This document shows positions 41,395 to 50,100 of a DNA stretch of 64,000 nt, in pieces (positions within the stretch are counted from its first letter, which is position 1; every line of letters starts with the position of its first letter). Both the position numbers and the translations under genes were made by a program. Origin of the DNA: JAVXAG01 sp040307645 (lineage in GTDB: Bacteria > Bacillota > Clostridia > Peptostreptococcales > Anaerovoracaceae); NCBI GenBank assembly GCA_040307645.1, contig JAWRJF010000009.1:1-64000 (forward strand), given 5' to 3'. The notes below the pieces were generated by a model. That model was not told the DNA's origin. It saw nothing but the letters and a program-made list of their open reading frames with translations, and searched no databases.

Positions 41395-42212
41395 TAAAAC
41401 TCACCTCCAAGTTCTGTTATTGCTTGTTTTGCTTCTTCTTCATTAGGAGCCTTTCCATGCCATCCAGGATTATCCTCCATGAAAGACACTCCTCTTCCCT
41501 TGTGAGTTTTCGCGATTATTGCAGTAGGTTTTCCAGTGCACTGTCTCGCCTTATCCAAGGCGCAAAATATTTCTTCAAAATTATGACCATCTATTACAAT
41601 TACATTGAACCCAAATGCCTTGAATTTCTCATCTATAGGTTTAACTGTCATAACATCATCGTTTTTACCATCGATCTGAAGTCCGTTCCAGTCTATTATT
41701 GCAACCAGATTATCCAGTTTGTAGTGGGCTGCAGCCATAGCTGCCTCCCAAATCAATCCCTCTTGCAATTCTCCATCGCCTATCAGCGTATATACTCTGC
41801 CTGGCTTCTTGTCCATTTTATTTGCTAAGGCCATTCCTATACATGTAGAAAACCCTTGGCCTAAAGAACCTGTGGACATTTCAATACCAGGAACCTTATG
41901 CATATTAGGATGTCCTTGAAAATTACTTCCTAATTTTCTAAGAGTCATCATATCTTCAACAGGAAAATACCCTCTCTCTGCAAGCGCTGCATACTGAACA
42001 GGACCTCCGTGACCTTTTGAAAGTACAAACTTATCTCTTCCTTCCATTTTAGGATTTTTAGGGTCTATGTTCATTTCTTTGAAATATAGTGCAGTAACTA
42101 TATCTGCTGCAGATAAGGATCCACCAGGGTGTCCAGATCCAGATTTATGTATTGCTCTAATTATATCAATCCTGATCTTTGCAGCCAATTCTTCATAATG
42201 TTTATAATCCAT
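41394..42212 (-). CDS. transketolase, N-terminal (thiamine diphosphate-binding) subunit
   Basis: A 272-residue subunit carrying the thiamine diphosphate motif IGDGELQEGLIWEAAMAA (GDG...N-like) near residue 140, plus SGHPGGSLSAADIVTALYF and SKGHGGPVQYAALAERG. It must pair with the C-terminal subunit encoded immediately downstream. It is not a frameshifted gene: start, ribosome site AGGAGG and one-base overlap are all in order. Confidence 0.94.
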   Translation of the reverse strand: MDYKHYEELAAKIRIDIIRAIHKSGSGHPGGSLSAADIVTALYFKEMNIDPKNPKMEGRDKFVLSKGHGGPVQYAALAERGYFPVEDMMTLRKLGSNFQGHPNMHKVPGIEMSTGSLGQGFSTCIGMALANKMDKKPGRVYTLIGDGELQEGLIWEAAMAAAHYKLDNLVAIIDWNGLQIDGKNDDVMTVKPIDEKFKAFGFNVIVIDGHNFEEIFCALDKARQCTGKPTAIIAKTHKGRGVSFMEDNPGWHGKAPNEEEAKQAITELGGEF

Positions 42213-42245
42213 TTTTCCTCCTATGCATCAAAAATTATTATTTAT

Positions 42246-42276
42246 AGAGGGGAAGCAAGTTTACTCGCTCCCCCAC
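42246..42276 (-). terminator. hairpin after the mazF gene, weak terminator
   Basis: Minus-strand GGGGGAGCGAG pairs imperfectly with CTTGCTTCCCC around a TAAA loop. The following bases are AT-rich but lack a clean T-run, so termination may be partial. Confidence 0.45.
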
Positions 42277-42301
42277 AATTATCAATTTATTTTTTGCCTT
42301 C

Positions 42302-42664
42302 TTAGTGGCTACTAGCTCTATTGGCAATTCCCAAGCTTACACTTAACGCCTGGTCAACCGTCGGGATTTGTTCCTGACTTAACGTGCCAATTCGCTCTTT
42401 TAGCCTTTGCTTATCAATAGTGCGCAGTTGTTCTAACAGCACTACTGAATTTTTGCTAAGTCCGCCATCAGCCGCTTCCAATTCTACATGGGTAGGCAAT
42501 TTAGCCTTATTTATCTGTGATGTAACTGCAGCCACAATAATTGTTGGGCTGTATTTATTTCCTACGTCGTTTTGAACTACTAGTACTGGTCTGATTCCCC
42601 CTTGTTCAGAGCCGACAACTGGACTTAAATCAGCAAAATAAAGATCACCTTTTTTTACTATCAA
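42302..42664 (-). CDS. mazF: MazF/PemK family endoribonuclease toxin without an adjacent antitoxin
   Basis: A 120-residue MazF (EndoA/NdoA) sequence-specific mRNA interferase. Seen: KKGDLYFADLSPVVGSEQGGIRPVLVVQND (in part) with the catalytic Arg of GGIRPV, then IIVAAVTSQI and a SLGIANR end. Sequence pattern is close to the chromosomal Firmicute MazF. The TTG at 42664 is preferred because AAGGGGTG lies 6 bases upstream. In Bacillus and clostridia the antitoxin EndoAI/MazE and often alr lie just upstream; here the upstream gene is nnrD, only about 48 bases away, with no room for an antitoxin. It is an orphan toxin in this window. Confidence 0.9.
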   Translation of the reverse strand: MIVKKGDLYFADLSPVVGSEQGGIRPVLVVQNDVGNKYSPTIIVAAVTSQINKAKLPTHVELEAADGGLSKNSVVLLEQLRTIDKQRLKERIGTLSQEQIPTVDQALSVSLGIANRASSH

Positions 42665-42712
42665 GTTAAGCACCCCTTGTCTACTAATCTCTTCCTTAAC
42701 CTTTGGTACCCA

Positions 42713-43576
42713 TTATGCCTTTTTTATCTTTTTTTGTAGTACATCTTTAATTGTATTCGGAATCATTTCAACTATATTCTGTGACGTCATTCCGTACTCA
42801 GAATATACCTCGCCAGCTAAATCGCCAGCCATTCCGTGTATAAACACGCCTGTCTTTACTGCATCTTCTAGACAAATCCCCTGACCTGCCAGTGATAAAA
42901 TCACTCCGGTAAGCACATCCCCTGAACCTGCAGTTGCCATTCCAGGATTCCCTGTAGTATTAATATATGCATTATCCTTATCTATGGCTACAAGTGTTTC
43001 ATTACCTTTTATTACTGTTATTACCCCCATACCTTTAACTAATGAATCTGCTAATTGAATTTTAGTCAGTTCTGTGAACATTTCACATTTTAGTAAACGT
43101 TTTGCTTCACCTATATGTGGTGTTATTACTATGTTACAACATGTTTCCTTGATGTTATCATATAAGTTATACTTTGAAATGACATTTAAACCATCTGCGT
43201 CAATGATTAAGGTTTTTGAATATGTTTTCAAAATCTTTTTTAGTTTTTTCTTGGTAGATTTACCAGCCCCCATTCCTGGGCCTATAGCTATAGCGTCAAA
43301 TTCGTCAAGACCCTTTTTAATCTTGCCCCATTTTGTACATATGGCTTCTGGTACTGAAATCTGAATTATTGGGAATAATTTCTTTTTTATGCATACCTTT
43401 ACAATCCCACTGCCTGTTTTTAAGGCAGCCCTTGAAGATAAAATAGCGGCGCCTGCCATTCCCTTAGAACCTGCAATCAAAAGTACCTTCCCAAAATCCC
43501 CTTTATGTACATCTTTGGGACGACTGTTAATTACAGTATTTACATATTCTCGATTTATTAAACCTGTTATTCGCAT
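42713..43576 (-). CDS. nnrD: ADP/ATP-dependent NAD(P)H-hydrate dehydratase (NnrD)
   Basis: A 287-residue ribokinase-like enzyme repairing hydrated NAD(P)H. Seen: GDFGKVLLIAGSKGMAGAA, AIAIGPGMGAG, VITPHIGEAKRLL and the catalytic Asp in ATAGSGDVLTGVI. Only the dehydratase domain is present; the epimerase domain (NnrE/YjeF-N) usually fused in front is missing, as in Bacillus YxkO. It lies 30 bp behind mgtE and 48 bp before mazF. Confidence 0.92.
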   Translation of the reverse strand: MRITGLINREYVNTVINSRPKDVHKGDFGKVLLIAGSKGMAGAAILSSRAALKTGSGIVKVCIKKKLFPIIQISVPEAICTKWGKIKKGLDEFDAIAIGPGMGAGKSTKKKLKKILKTYSKTLIIDADGLNVISKYNLYDNIKETCCNIVITPHIGEAKRLLKCEMFTELTKIQLADSLVKGMGVITVIKGNETLVAIDKDNAYINTTGNPGMATAGSGDVLTGVILSLAGQGICLEDAVKTGVFIHGMAGDLAGEVYSEYGMTSQNIVEMIPNTIKDVLQKKIKKA

Positions 43577-43606
43577 TTTTTACCTTTTACATTTCATTAA
43601 ATTATA

Positions 43607-45007
43607 TTAAATTCCTAAAAACAGTGTTGCCATTAGAAAGTAAGTTATACATGACACCATATCGGATATTGACGATATAGCTGGATTAGCAACCAAAGCC
43701 GGGTCAATCTTAAGTGCCTTTGCAAGAAGCGGAATCATACTTCCTAAAATCTTTGCTACAATAACAATAACAAGCATAGCAACACACACTGTTAGAGCGA
43801 TCATTGGACCATTTCCGTCTAGCCAGCATATCCTTGCAAAATTCAATCCACTTAAAAATAGTCCTATTACAGTTCCGATTCTAAATTCTTTCCAGAGGAT
43901 TTTAAATACATCTGAAGTATCCACCTCATCAGTTGCAAGACCACGAATAATAAGTGTAGCTGCTTGAGAACCTGTATTCCCCCCTGTGCCCATAAGCATT
44001 GGCATATAAGCAACTAGACATATAACATCTGAAAGCATACCCTCAAATCTAGTAATAATGCCGCCTGTAATAATATATGACAGCATTAAAATAACTAACC
44101 ATGGCAATCTATTTACTACGTGTTTCCACACGGATATATCAAGGTAATCCTTATCAGACCTTTCAAAGTCAATAATTCCACCCATTCTTTCGATATCTTC
44201 TGTAGCCTCTTCTTCTATTACATCTAAAATATCATCGACAGTTATTATTCCTACTAGACGATGTTCATTATCAACAACAGGAATAGCTAAGAAGCCGTAC
44301 TTTTTAAATTCCTCAGATACATCTTCTTGGTCATCATATACATTTACACAAACATAATCCGTATGCATTATGTCGTTGATTTTCATATCAGTGTCAGTTA
44401 CTACTAATGTGCTTAAAGACACTATTCCAATTAATTTACGTCCCTGATCCTTTACATAACAGGTATATACAGTTTCTGCATCCATACCCTCTTTCTTTAT
44501 ATATGCAAGGGCTTCGCCTACTGTCATATCTTTCTGTAAACTGATGTAATCAGGCGTCATAAGACTTCCAGCACATGTATCTGGATAGTTTAAAAATGTA
44601 TTTATTAATTTTCTTTCATTTTTAGGTGTCTTTTCTAAAATTTTATCTACTACATTTGCAGGTAGCTCTTCTAGAATATCAATCTTATCATCGAAATCCA
44701 GCTCATCTATAATGTAGGCTATTTCTTTATCTGTTATGCCATTGATTATGTCAACCTGATCGTCTGATGGCAAATAAGAAAAAACATCTACAGAAACGTC
44801 CTTTGGTAGTAATCTAAACAGAATTACACCCATCTGAATGTCGGTTTCTTCTGTAATTTCCTCTAACATCTCTGCAATTACAACTGCATTGTATTTTAGA
44901 AGCTCATCTCTTGCTCTAAAGTAGTGTTTTTCATCTAGCAGCGAAATAATCTTTTGGATAGATTCTTCTGCTGCCTGGTCTATATCAATTATTCTGCTAT
45001 CTACCAT
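43607..45007 (-). CDS. mgtE: magnesium transporter MgtE
   Basis: A 466-residue magnesium channel. Seen: N-terminal superhelical domain (about 20-135), two CBS domains (about 145-265; MTPDYISLQKDMTVGEALAY, HTDYVCVNVYDDQEDVSEEF), a plug helix, and five membrane helices with the GTGGNTGSQAATLIIRG motif (pore) near residue 345. Magnesium binding to the N and CBS domains closes the pore. The start ATG has GTGAGG 7 bases upstream. The 150-base leader contains an upstream ORF and competing hairpins, suggesting translational control. No M-box riboswitch motif was found. Confidence 0.95.
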   Translation of the reverse strand: MVDSRIIDIDQAAEESIQKIISLLDEKHYFRARDELLKYNAVVIAEMLEEITEETDIQMGVILFRLLPKDVSVDVFSYLPSDDQVDIINGITDKEIAYIIDELDFDDKIDILEELPANVVDKILEKTPKNERKLINTFLNYPDTCAGSLMTPDYISLQKDMTVGEALAYIKKEGMDAETVYTCYVKDQGRKLIGIVSLSTLVVTDTDMKINDIMHTDYVCVNVYDDQEDVSEEFKKYGFLAIPVVDNEHRLVGIITVDDILDVIEEEATEDIERMGGIIDFERSDKDYLDISVWKHVVNRLPWLVILMLSYIITGGIITRFEGMLSDVICLVAYMPMLMGTGGNTGSQAATLIIRGLATDEVDTSDVFKILWKEFRIGTVIGLFLSGLNFARICWLDGNGPMIALTVCVAMLVIVIVAKILGSMIPLLAKALKIDPALVANPAISSISDMVSCITYFLMATLFLGI

Positions 45008-45018
45008 AATAAATCCTC

Positions 45019-45050
45019 ACTTTCAAGTATTTCCCTTTTTACCTGAAAGC
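45019..45050 (-). promoter_or_regulatory. mgtE leader: hairpin B:C beside the mgtE ribosome site
   Basis: Minus-strand segment B GCTTTCAGGT (45050-45041) can pair with segment C ACTTGAAAGT (45028-45019), ten pairs including two G-U. C is directly joined to the GAGG of the mgtE ribosome site, so this hairpin would hinder initiation. It excludes the A:B hairpin. Confidence 0.5.
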
Positions 45051-45088
45051 AGAAAAGATATTCATAAAAATAATTAAGCTTTCAAGTG
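45041..45088 (-). promoter_or_regulatory. mgtE leader: competing hairpin A:B
   Basis: Minus-strand segment A ACTTGAAAGC (45087-45078), which is inside the last codons of the leader ORF, can pair with segment B GCTTTCAGGT (45050-45041): ten pairs with one G-U. Forming A:B frees segment C and the mgtE ribosome site. A separate 7-bp hairpin (GAAGATA/TATCTTC, 45105-45088) lies directly before A. Confidence 0.5.
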
Positions 45089-45160
45089 AAGATAGGGATA
45101 TCTTCTTTTAAAAATTATCATTGTTAATATGCTCCTGGTACAGACCGGCACATTATCCAT
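45074..45160 (-). CDS. mgtE leader peptide ORF (28 residues)
   Basis: An ATG at 45160 with AAAGGAG 8 bases before it opens 28 codons ending in TAA at 45074. The peptide begins MDNVPVCTRSILTMII and ends FKRRYPYLHLKA: hydrophobic middle, basic and aromatic end. It lies about 67 bases before mgtE, downstream of the promoter at 45208-45237, so it is in the leader mRNA. Its final His-Leu-Lys-Ala codons form one arm of a hairpin that can sequester the segment otherwise able to block the mgtE ribosome site. This layout suggests a regulatory leader peptide rather than a functional small protein (inference). No known leader family is recognised. Confidence 0.55.
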   Translation of the reverse strand: MDNVPVCTRSILTMIIFKRRYPYLHLKA

Positions 45161-45207
45161 TCTCTCCACTCCTTTCAAACTTAATCTTATAATTTCCTAA
45201 CTAATAA

Positions 45208-45237
45208 ATTATAACCCACATTTGCTTGTTTTTGCAA
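45208..45237 (-). promoter_or_regulatory. sigma-A type promoter of the mgtE leader and gene
   Basis: Minus-strand TTGCAA (45232-45237) and TATAAT (45208-45213) with an 18-base spacer. Start expected near 45201, about 40 bases before the leader ORF. Confidence 0.7.
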
Positions 45238-45296
45238 CCCCTTTCGCCCCTTCAGAAAGTTTAAAGAAAAAAATATTTGCATTCTGTATACAAGGG

Positions 45297-45325
45297 TTGA
45301 CGGTTTTAAATCATAGTGGTAATAT
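45297..45325 (+). promoter_or_regulatory. sigma-A type promoter of the glutamate dehydrogenase gene
   Basis: TTGACG (45297-45302) and TAATAT (45320-45325) with a 17-base spacer; start near 45332, about 60 bases before the ATG. Divergent from the mgtE promoter, with about 60 bases between the -35 boxes. Confidence 0.7.
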
Positions 45326-45393
45326 GAGGTTAATATGATAAATTATACTAATATAAAGCAATTTTATTTTGATGAGAAAAGAGGAGAATCGAA

Positions 45394-46737
45394 ATGGCAA
45401 ATTTAGTTCAGCAATACATCGATATTGCAAAAAAAAGAAACCCTGGCGAACCAGAATTTTTACAGACAATTGAAGAAGTATTAACTTCTCTAGAACCAGT
45501 TCTTGAACAGCATCCTGAATACATAGAAGCTGGCCTAATCGAAAGACTTATCGAACCAGAAAGAGGAATTACTTTTAGAGTTCCTTGGGTTGATGATAGC
45601 GGTAAAGTACAGGTTAACAGAGGTTTTAGATACCAGTTTAACAGTGCTATCGGTCCTTATAAAGGTGGTATCAGATTCGCACCAAGCGTTTATTCCGGAA
45701 TTATTAAATTCTTAGGTTTTGAACAAATTTTCAAAAACAGCTTAACCGGTCTTCCAATCGGCGGAGGAAAAGGTGGAGCTGACTTCGATCCTAACGGCAA
45801 GTCAGATGGAGAAATAATGAGATTCTGCCAGTCATTTATCACTGAGCTTTACAGACATATCGGAGCTGAAACTGATGTACCTGCTGGTGACCTTGGTGTT
45901 GGTGCAAGAGAAATCGGTTATATGTTCGGACAGTATAAGAGAATAGCTAACAGATATGAAGGCGTTTTAACAGGTAAAGGTTTGTCATACGGTGGATTAA
46001 GAGGAAGAACTGAAGCTACTGGATACGGAATTGTATTCTTTGCAAGAGAAATGCTAAAACACTTCGGTGAAACTTTAAACGGAAAAAGAGTTGTTGTTTC
46101 CGGTTTTGGTAACGTATCATGGGGTACTGTTCAGAAATTAAATGAACTTGGTGCTAAAGTAATTACTATTTCAGGTCCAGACGGATATATCTTAGATGAA
46201 GAGGGTGTTTCCGGTGAAAAAGTAGATTACATGTTAACATTACGTGGCTCAGGTAAAAATATTTGTGCTCCTTATGCAGAAAAATTCCCTGGTGCTAAAT
46301 TCTTCAGAGGTGAAAAACCTTGGGGCGTTAAAGCTGATTTATATATCCCATGTGCTACTCAGAATGAAATTCTTATCGAAGATGCTAAGAAAATGGTTGA
46401 AAACGGTACAAAATACTTATGTGAAGGTGCAAACATGCCTACAACTAACGACGCCATTGCATACTTAATGGAAAACGGCGTAATCGTTGGTCCTTCAAAG
46501 GCTGCAAACGCAGGTGGAGTTGCTTGTTCATGTATCGAAATGGGTCAGAACGCAGGCCATACAGTATTCTCTCCTGAACAGGTATACGAGCAGCTTGAAA
46601 GCATTATGGTTAATATCCATAAGAGTGCTGAATCTGCTGCTGCAAAATACGGTCTTGGATACAATCTAGTTGCTGGAGCAAACATCGCTGGTTTCGAAAG
46701 AGTTGCTGAAGCTATGATGACTCAGGGTATTGTATAA
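45394..46737 (+). CDS. gdhA: glutamate dehydrogenase (hexameric, GdhA type)
   Basis: A 447-residue hexameric dehydrogenase interconverting 2-oxoglutarate plus ammonium and glutamate. Seen: RFRYQFNSAIGPYKGGIRFAP-type segment (given in part) with substrate Lys, PIGGGKGGADFDP with catalytic Lys, DVPAGDLGVGAREIGYM, and the Rossmann motif VVSGFGNVSWG near residue 235. The short (about 450) form and ERGITFRVPWVDDSGKVQVNRG style are typical of NADP-dependent or dual enzymes; the cofactor is not certain. AGAGGAG precedes the ATG. Codon choice is cleaner (many AGA, GGT, GAA) than in neighbours, suggesting strong expression. It uses the 2-oxoglutarate made by the citrate operon. Confidence 0.95.
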   Translation: MANLVQQYIDIAKKRNPGEPEFLQTIEEVLTSLEPVLEQHPEYIEAGLIERLIEPERGITFRVPWVDDSGKVQVNRGFRYQFNSAIGPYKGGIRFAPSVYSGIIKFLGFEQIFKNSLTGLPIGGGKGGADFDPNGKSDGEIMRFCQSFITELYRHIGAETDVPAGDLGVGAREIGYMFGQYKRIANRYEGVLTGKGLSYGGLRGRTEATGYGIVFFAREMLKHFGETLNGKRVVVSGFGNVSWGTVQKLNELGAKVITISGPDGYILDEEGVSGEKVDYMLTLRGSGKNICAPYAEKFPGAKFFRGEKPWGVKADLYIPCATQNEILIEDAKKMVENGTKYLCEGANMPTTNDAIAYLMENGVIVGPSKAANAGGVACSCIEMGQNAGHTVFSPEQVYEQLESIMVNIHKSAESAAAKYGLGYNLVAGANIAGFERVAEAMMTQGIV

Positions 46738-46763
46738 AAAAATATATTAGTAATTTCATAAAT

Positions 46764-46812
46764 AAAGAGGCTTTCACTGTTGATTATTTCAATCAGTAAA
46801 AGCCTCTTTTTA
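46764..46812 (+). terminator. intrinsic terminator of gdhA
   Basis: AAGAGGCTTT pairs with AAAGCCTCTT, extended by CACTG/CAGT(A) inside, then TTTTTAG. It lies 27 bases after the stop codon. Confidence 0.88.
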
Positions 46813-46895
46813 GCTCTTTTTCAAATGTTGGGGTGATCTAAGTCAAATATGTGATGTTAGATTTTACAATTTATCACAAAGGAGCAATCTGAAGC

Positions 46896-47096
46896 AAATC
46901 TGGGATAAATTTTTATCCCAGACAGCTGAAAAACCGTGAAAGTGTGATAAAAAACCCGAATAATATGACAAATGTGTAAAATAATGGAAGAGAAATGAAG
47001 ATTATTATCCCAAATGTAGTCAGAATGTTTGATTTGGGATAAATTTTTATCCCAAAAAACCATGAAAGTAGCGTTTTGTGATAAATCCCTAAAATC
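46896..47096. repeat. palindromic repeat island: two diverged copies of a ~65-bp unit
   Basis: Two copies (about 46896-46958 and 47030-47096) begin with the same perfect 20-base palindrome TGGGATAAATTTTTATCCCA (46901-46920 and 47035-47054), followed by AAAACCRTGAAAGT and then GTGATAAA. Between them TTATCCCAAAT (from about 47005) is inverted against ATTTGGGATAA before copy 2, so alternative hairpins exist. ATTTATCACAAAG elements flank the island (about 46869 and 47145), and another palindrome GGTGAAAATTAATTTCACC lies at 47117-47135. No convincing gene is present between 46813 and 47168; short frames there are low-complexity by-products of the repeats. A small non-autonomous element or a structured RNA are both possible. 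Confidence 0.7.
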
Positions 47097-47168
47097 CAAC
47101 TATAAACTCTCGCTTTGGTGAAAATTAATTTCACCCACCACAACATTTATCACAAAGCCGCTTTCAAA

Positions 47169-50100
47169 TCACATATCAATTATATCTCCAGTACTAAAGA
47201 TGTATAGATACGCTTCATCTACTTTCTTTTGTTTAATTGTTTCAAGGGCCTGACTGTAAAGTTTTAACTGCTGACTGTATGTTTCTTTTAATCCCTGAAT
47301 GGCATCCTCTTTTGGCATATTTTTATTAATAGTATTGGTTTTATAATCCAGCAATACAAGTCTGTCATTTTCTTCAAAATAGCAGTCTATTATACCCTGA
47401 ACCAACACGTCTTCACCATTTAATTCCCACGCCAAATTAAATGGCACCTCTCTATATAAGCACCCTTTTTCATAGGCTGTAACCATTCGTCTTCCAAGAT
47501 CAGACTCAAAGAAATCAATTATTTTGTCAAGAGAAACTGCTTCAACTTCCTTTTCATCAAATATCCCGCAGTTTACAAAATCTCTTGTAATTTCATTAAG
47601 GTATTTAATACCTTCTCTAGCAATTTGCCCAAAATCTACACGTTCCATTATTCCATGATATACAGTCCCTATTTCAGCCGGAGATAACTTTCGATCCGTC
47701 TCTCTCTGGCAGAATTTTGGAACAGCCAGCTGGCTTTTATATTGTTTTTCCTTTTGATAGTTAAGACTGTTTATTTCTGAAACTGAATATTTTGATTTAG
47801 TGGATAGTGCCTGGCTATATGGATACTTGTAGTTTAACCTTCTATAAACTTCATCTTTAATATTTTCCGCCACTTCTATGCTATTATTAATTTCAGCAAA
47901 TTTACTCTCGTCATTTATAAAAAAACTCAAACTATCACAATTTATCATTTCAACTACAGGAGTAGCATTTCCCATCATTGATAAATAAGTGCTATCTCCT
48001 TTAATGTCTAAATTCCAGTTTTGCAAATACTTTTCCCCATCTTTAACGGTTCCTGTCATTATAAGTATATCTTTTGCCCGAGTCAAAGCTACGTACAAAA
48101 CTCTAATTTCCTCTTCTACTTCTTCTAAATGGATCTGCCTGCTTATTACCCTTTGCAAAATAGTGTTTTTATGCCAATGTTCTTTTGGGTTAACAATTGA
48201 CATTCCTAATCCAATATCTTTATGAAAGATTATTCCCTTCCCACCTTTAGAATAGTTAAGCTTTTTTCCAAGTCCCGACAAAATGACCATAGGGAATTCA
48301 AGCCCCTTGCTTTTATGAATAGTCATAATGCGGACCAGATCGTCATTCTCGCCTACAAGTTTTACTTGACCCATAGAAACCTTTCTTGTCTTAACAGCAT
48401 CTATATATTTCATAAAACTATACAAAGATCCCTGTCCATTCTGTTGGAACTTCAGAGCTTTGTCAACAAGAGCTCTCAAATTCCCTTGTCTCTGATTTCC
48501 CAAGGGCATAGCCCCCATTATAATATAATAGTCAGTTTCTATTAATAATTTCCAAATAAATTTATCTAATGACATTATGGAGCACTGAGTCCTCCACTTA
48601 TTTAGGTTTTCTAATACTTCTACGCATTTGTTTTTTAGCTCTTCCCTTATTCCGTTCTGGGAGTAATTTGAAAAGGCATCAAAATATGTGCCCCTTTGGT
48701 ATTCAGACCTAATAACTGACAATTCCTCAATTGAAAAACCAAATATTTCTGACCTTAACACACTTATTAACGGTATATCTTGTCTTTTATTGTCTATTAC
48801 CGATAAAAGATTCATGAAAACGTTAATCTCCATTGTGTCAAAATAACCATCATTGTCATCGACGTATGCAGGAATACCCATATTCTGTAACACATTATAA
48901 AATATATCAGCGTAGTTCTTAACGCTACGCATTAAGATAACAATATCCTTTTTAACAAGTTTCTTTATTTCTCCTGTTTTCGAATCGGTATATTCTCTGC
49001 CCAAATATTCATCTATAATTTTTGCTACTTCAAGAGCCTCAAATTCTGCATTTTTTAAGTTTTGTAACTCCTCGTCAGCCTCGTTTACTGTAGATAAATC
49101 TATGACCTTTAAACGCGGTTTAAAAGTAATGTCAGTTTCAGAGGGTTTGCCTTGATACAATCTAGCTTTATGGTCATACCCTTCCATCATTGCCTGGAAA
49201 GTCATATTAATCTGCTTTACGACTGTTTCTTTGCTTCGATAGTTTTTATTTAAATCTATTTTTTCAGACAGTGTCTCTGCTTCGCTGCTATATGATTCAT
49301 ACTTTTTCTTAAAAATATCAGGCTCCGCTAACCTAAATTTATATATACTCTGTTTTATATCCCCTACCATGAACAGATTGTTATCTCTCTTAATGCTGCC
49401 CACTATAGCTTCTTGAAGCAAGTTAGTATCCTGATACTCATCAATAAAAATATATTGAAATTTATCTCTATAAAACTGACAAGCCTCATCACTTTTTAGT
49501 ATTTCAATACAGTAATGTTCAATATCATTAAAATCCACTAGATTCTTTGCTTTTTTCCCTTCTTTAAAAAGGACATCAAAGTCCTCTAGAATTTTCTTAA
49601 AAAAGAGTCCCTTGTCATATGTATCGTTTATTTCTTCAATCTGACTATCAAAAGGTATTTTAAACAGAATATTCCCTAATTCTTTAATTAGTCCTGATGC
49701 CTTTTTTCTTAAAGCTGAAGCTCCTTCTTTTACCTCCTCATAGACTTCTTTTTCTTCTTTCTTTGCTACTAGCCTTGCCGATTTCATTCCTAGAATAAGA
49801 GATTCTACTAAAGAAAGGTCTCTATCCTTACACGCCTCTGCTATCTGTCTGCAGATTTGGGTTTCCTCCACCGCAACCTTACCTGCAAGCCTAGGCAGGT
49901 CTTCTAAAGTCTTTTCTGCCATTAAGTAAGCCTTCAGTGCCTCATCATTAGACTTTTCAATGAAACTCCAGATAAACCCCATGGTATTACTCTTTTTAAA
50001 TTCCTCAGGGCTTTTTCTCAGATTTTCCACCTTCTCATCTAGCCAATTGAAAGGTTCAGGAAAGCTTTGGAGTATATTATATGAAGAATCTATCATCTGT

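Noticed and set aside
41390..41400. Possible frameshift splitting transketolase
   Set aside because: Both subunits have proper starts and stops with a one-base overlap, and the split form is normal in Firmicutes.
41364..41828. 154-codon plus-strand frame across the transketolase junction
   Set aside because: Shadow of the two transketolase subunits; no ribosome site or family match.
45005..45240. M-box magnesium riboswitch before mgtE
   Set aside because: The conserved M-box sequence blocks are not visible; the leader instead has a short ORF and simple hairpins.
46857..47146. Two overlapping minus-strand reading frames of 80 and 77 codons in the gdhA-addA gap
   Set aside because: They overlap each other in different frames, have no ribosome site and owe their repeated peptide (GIKIYP) to the palindromic DNA repeat.
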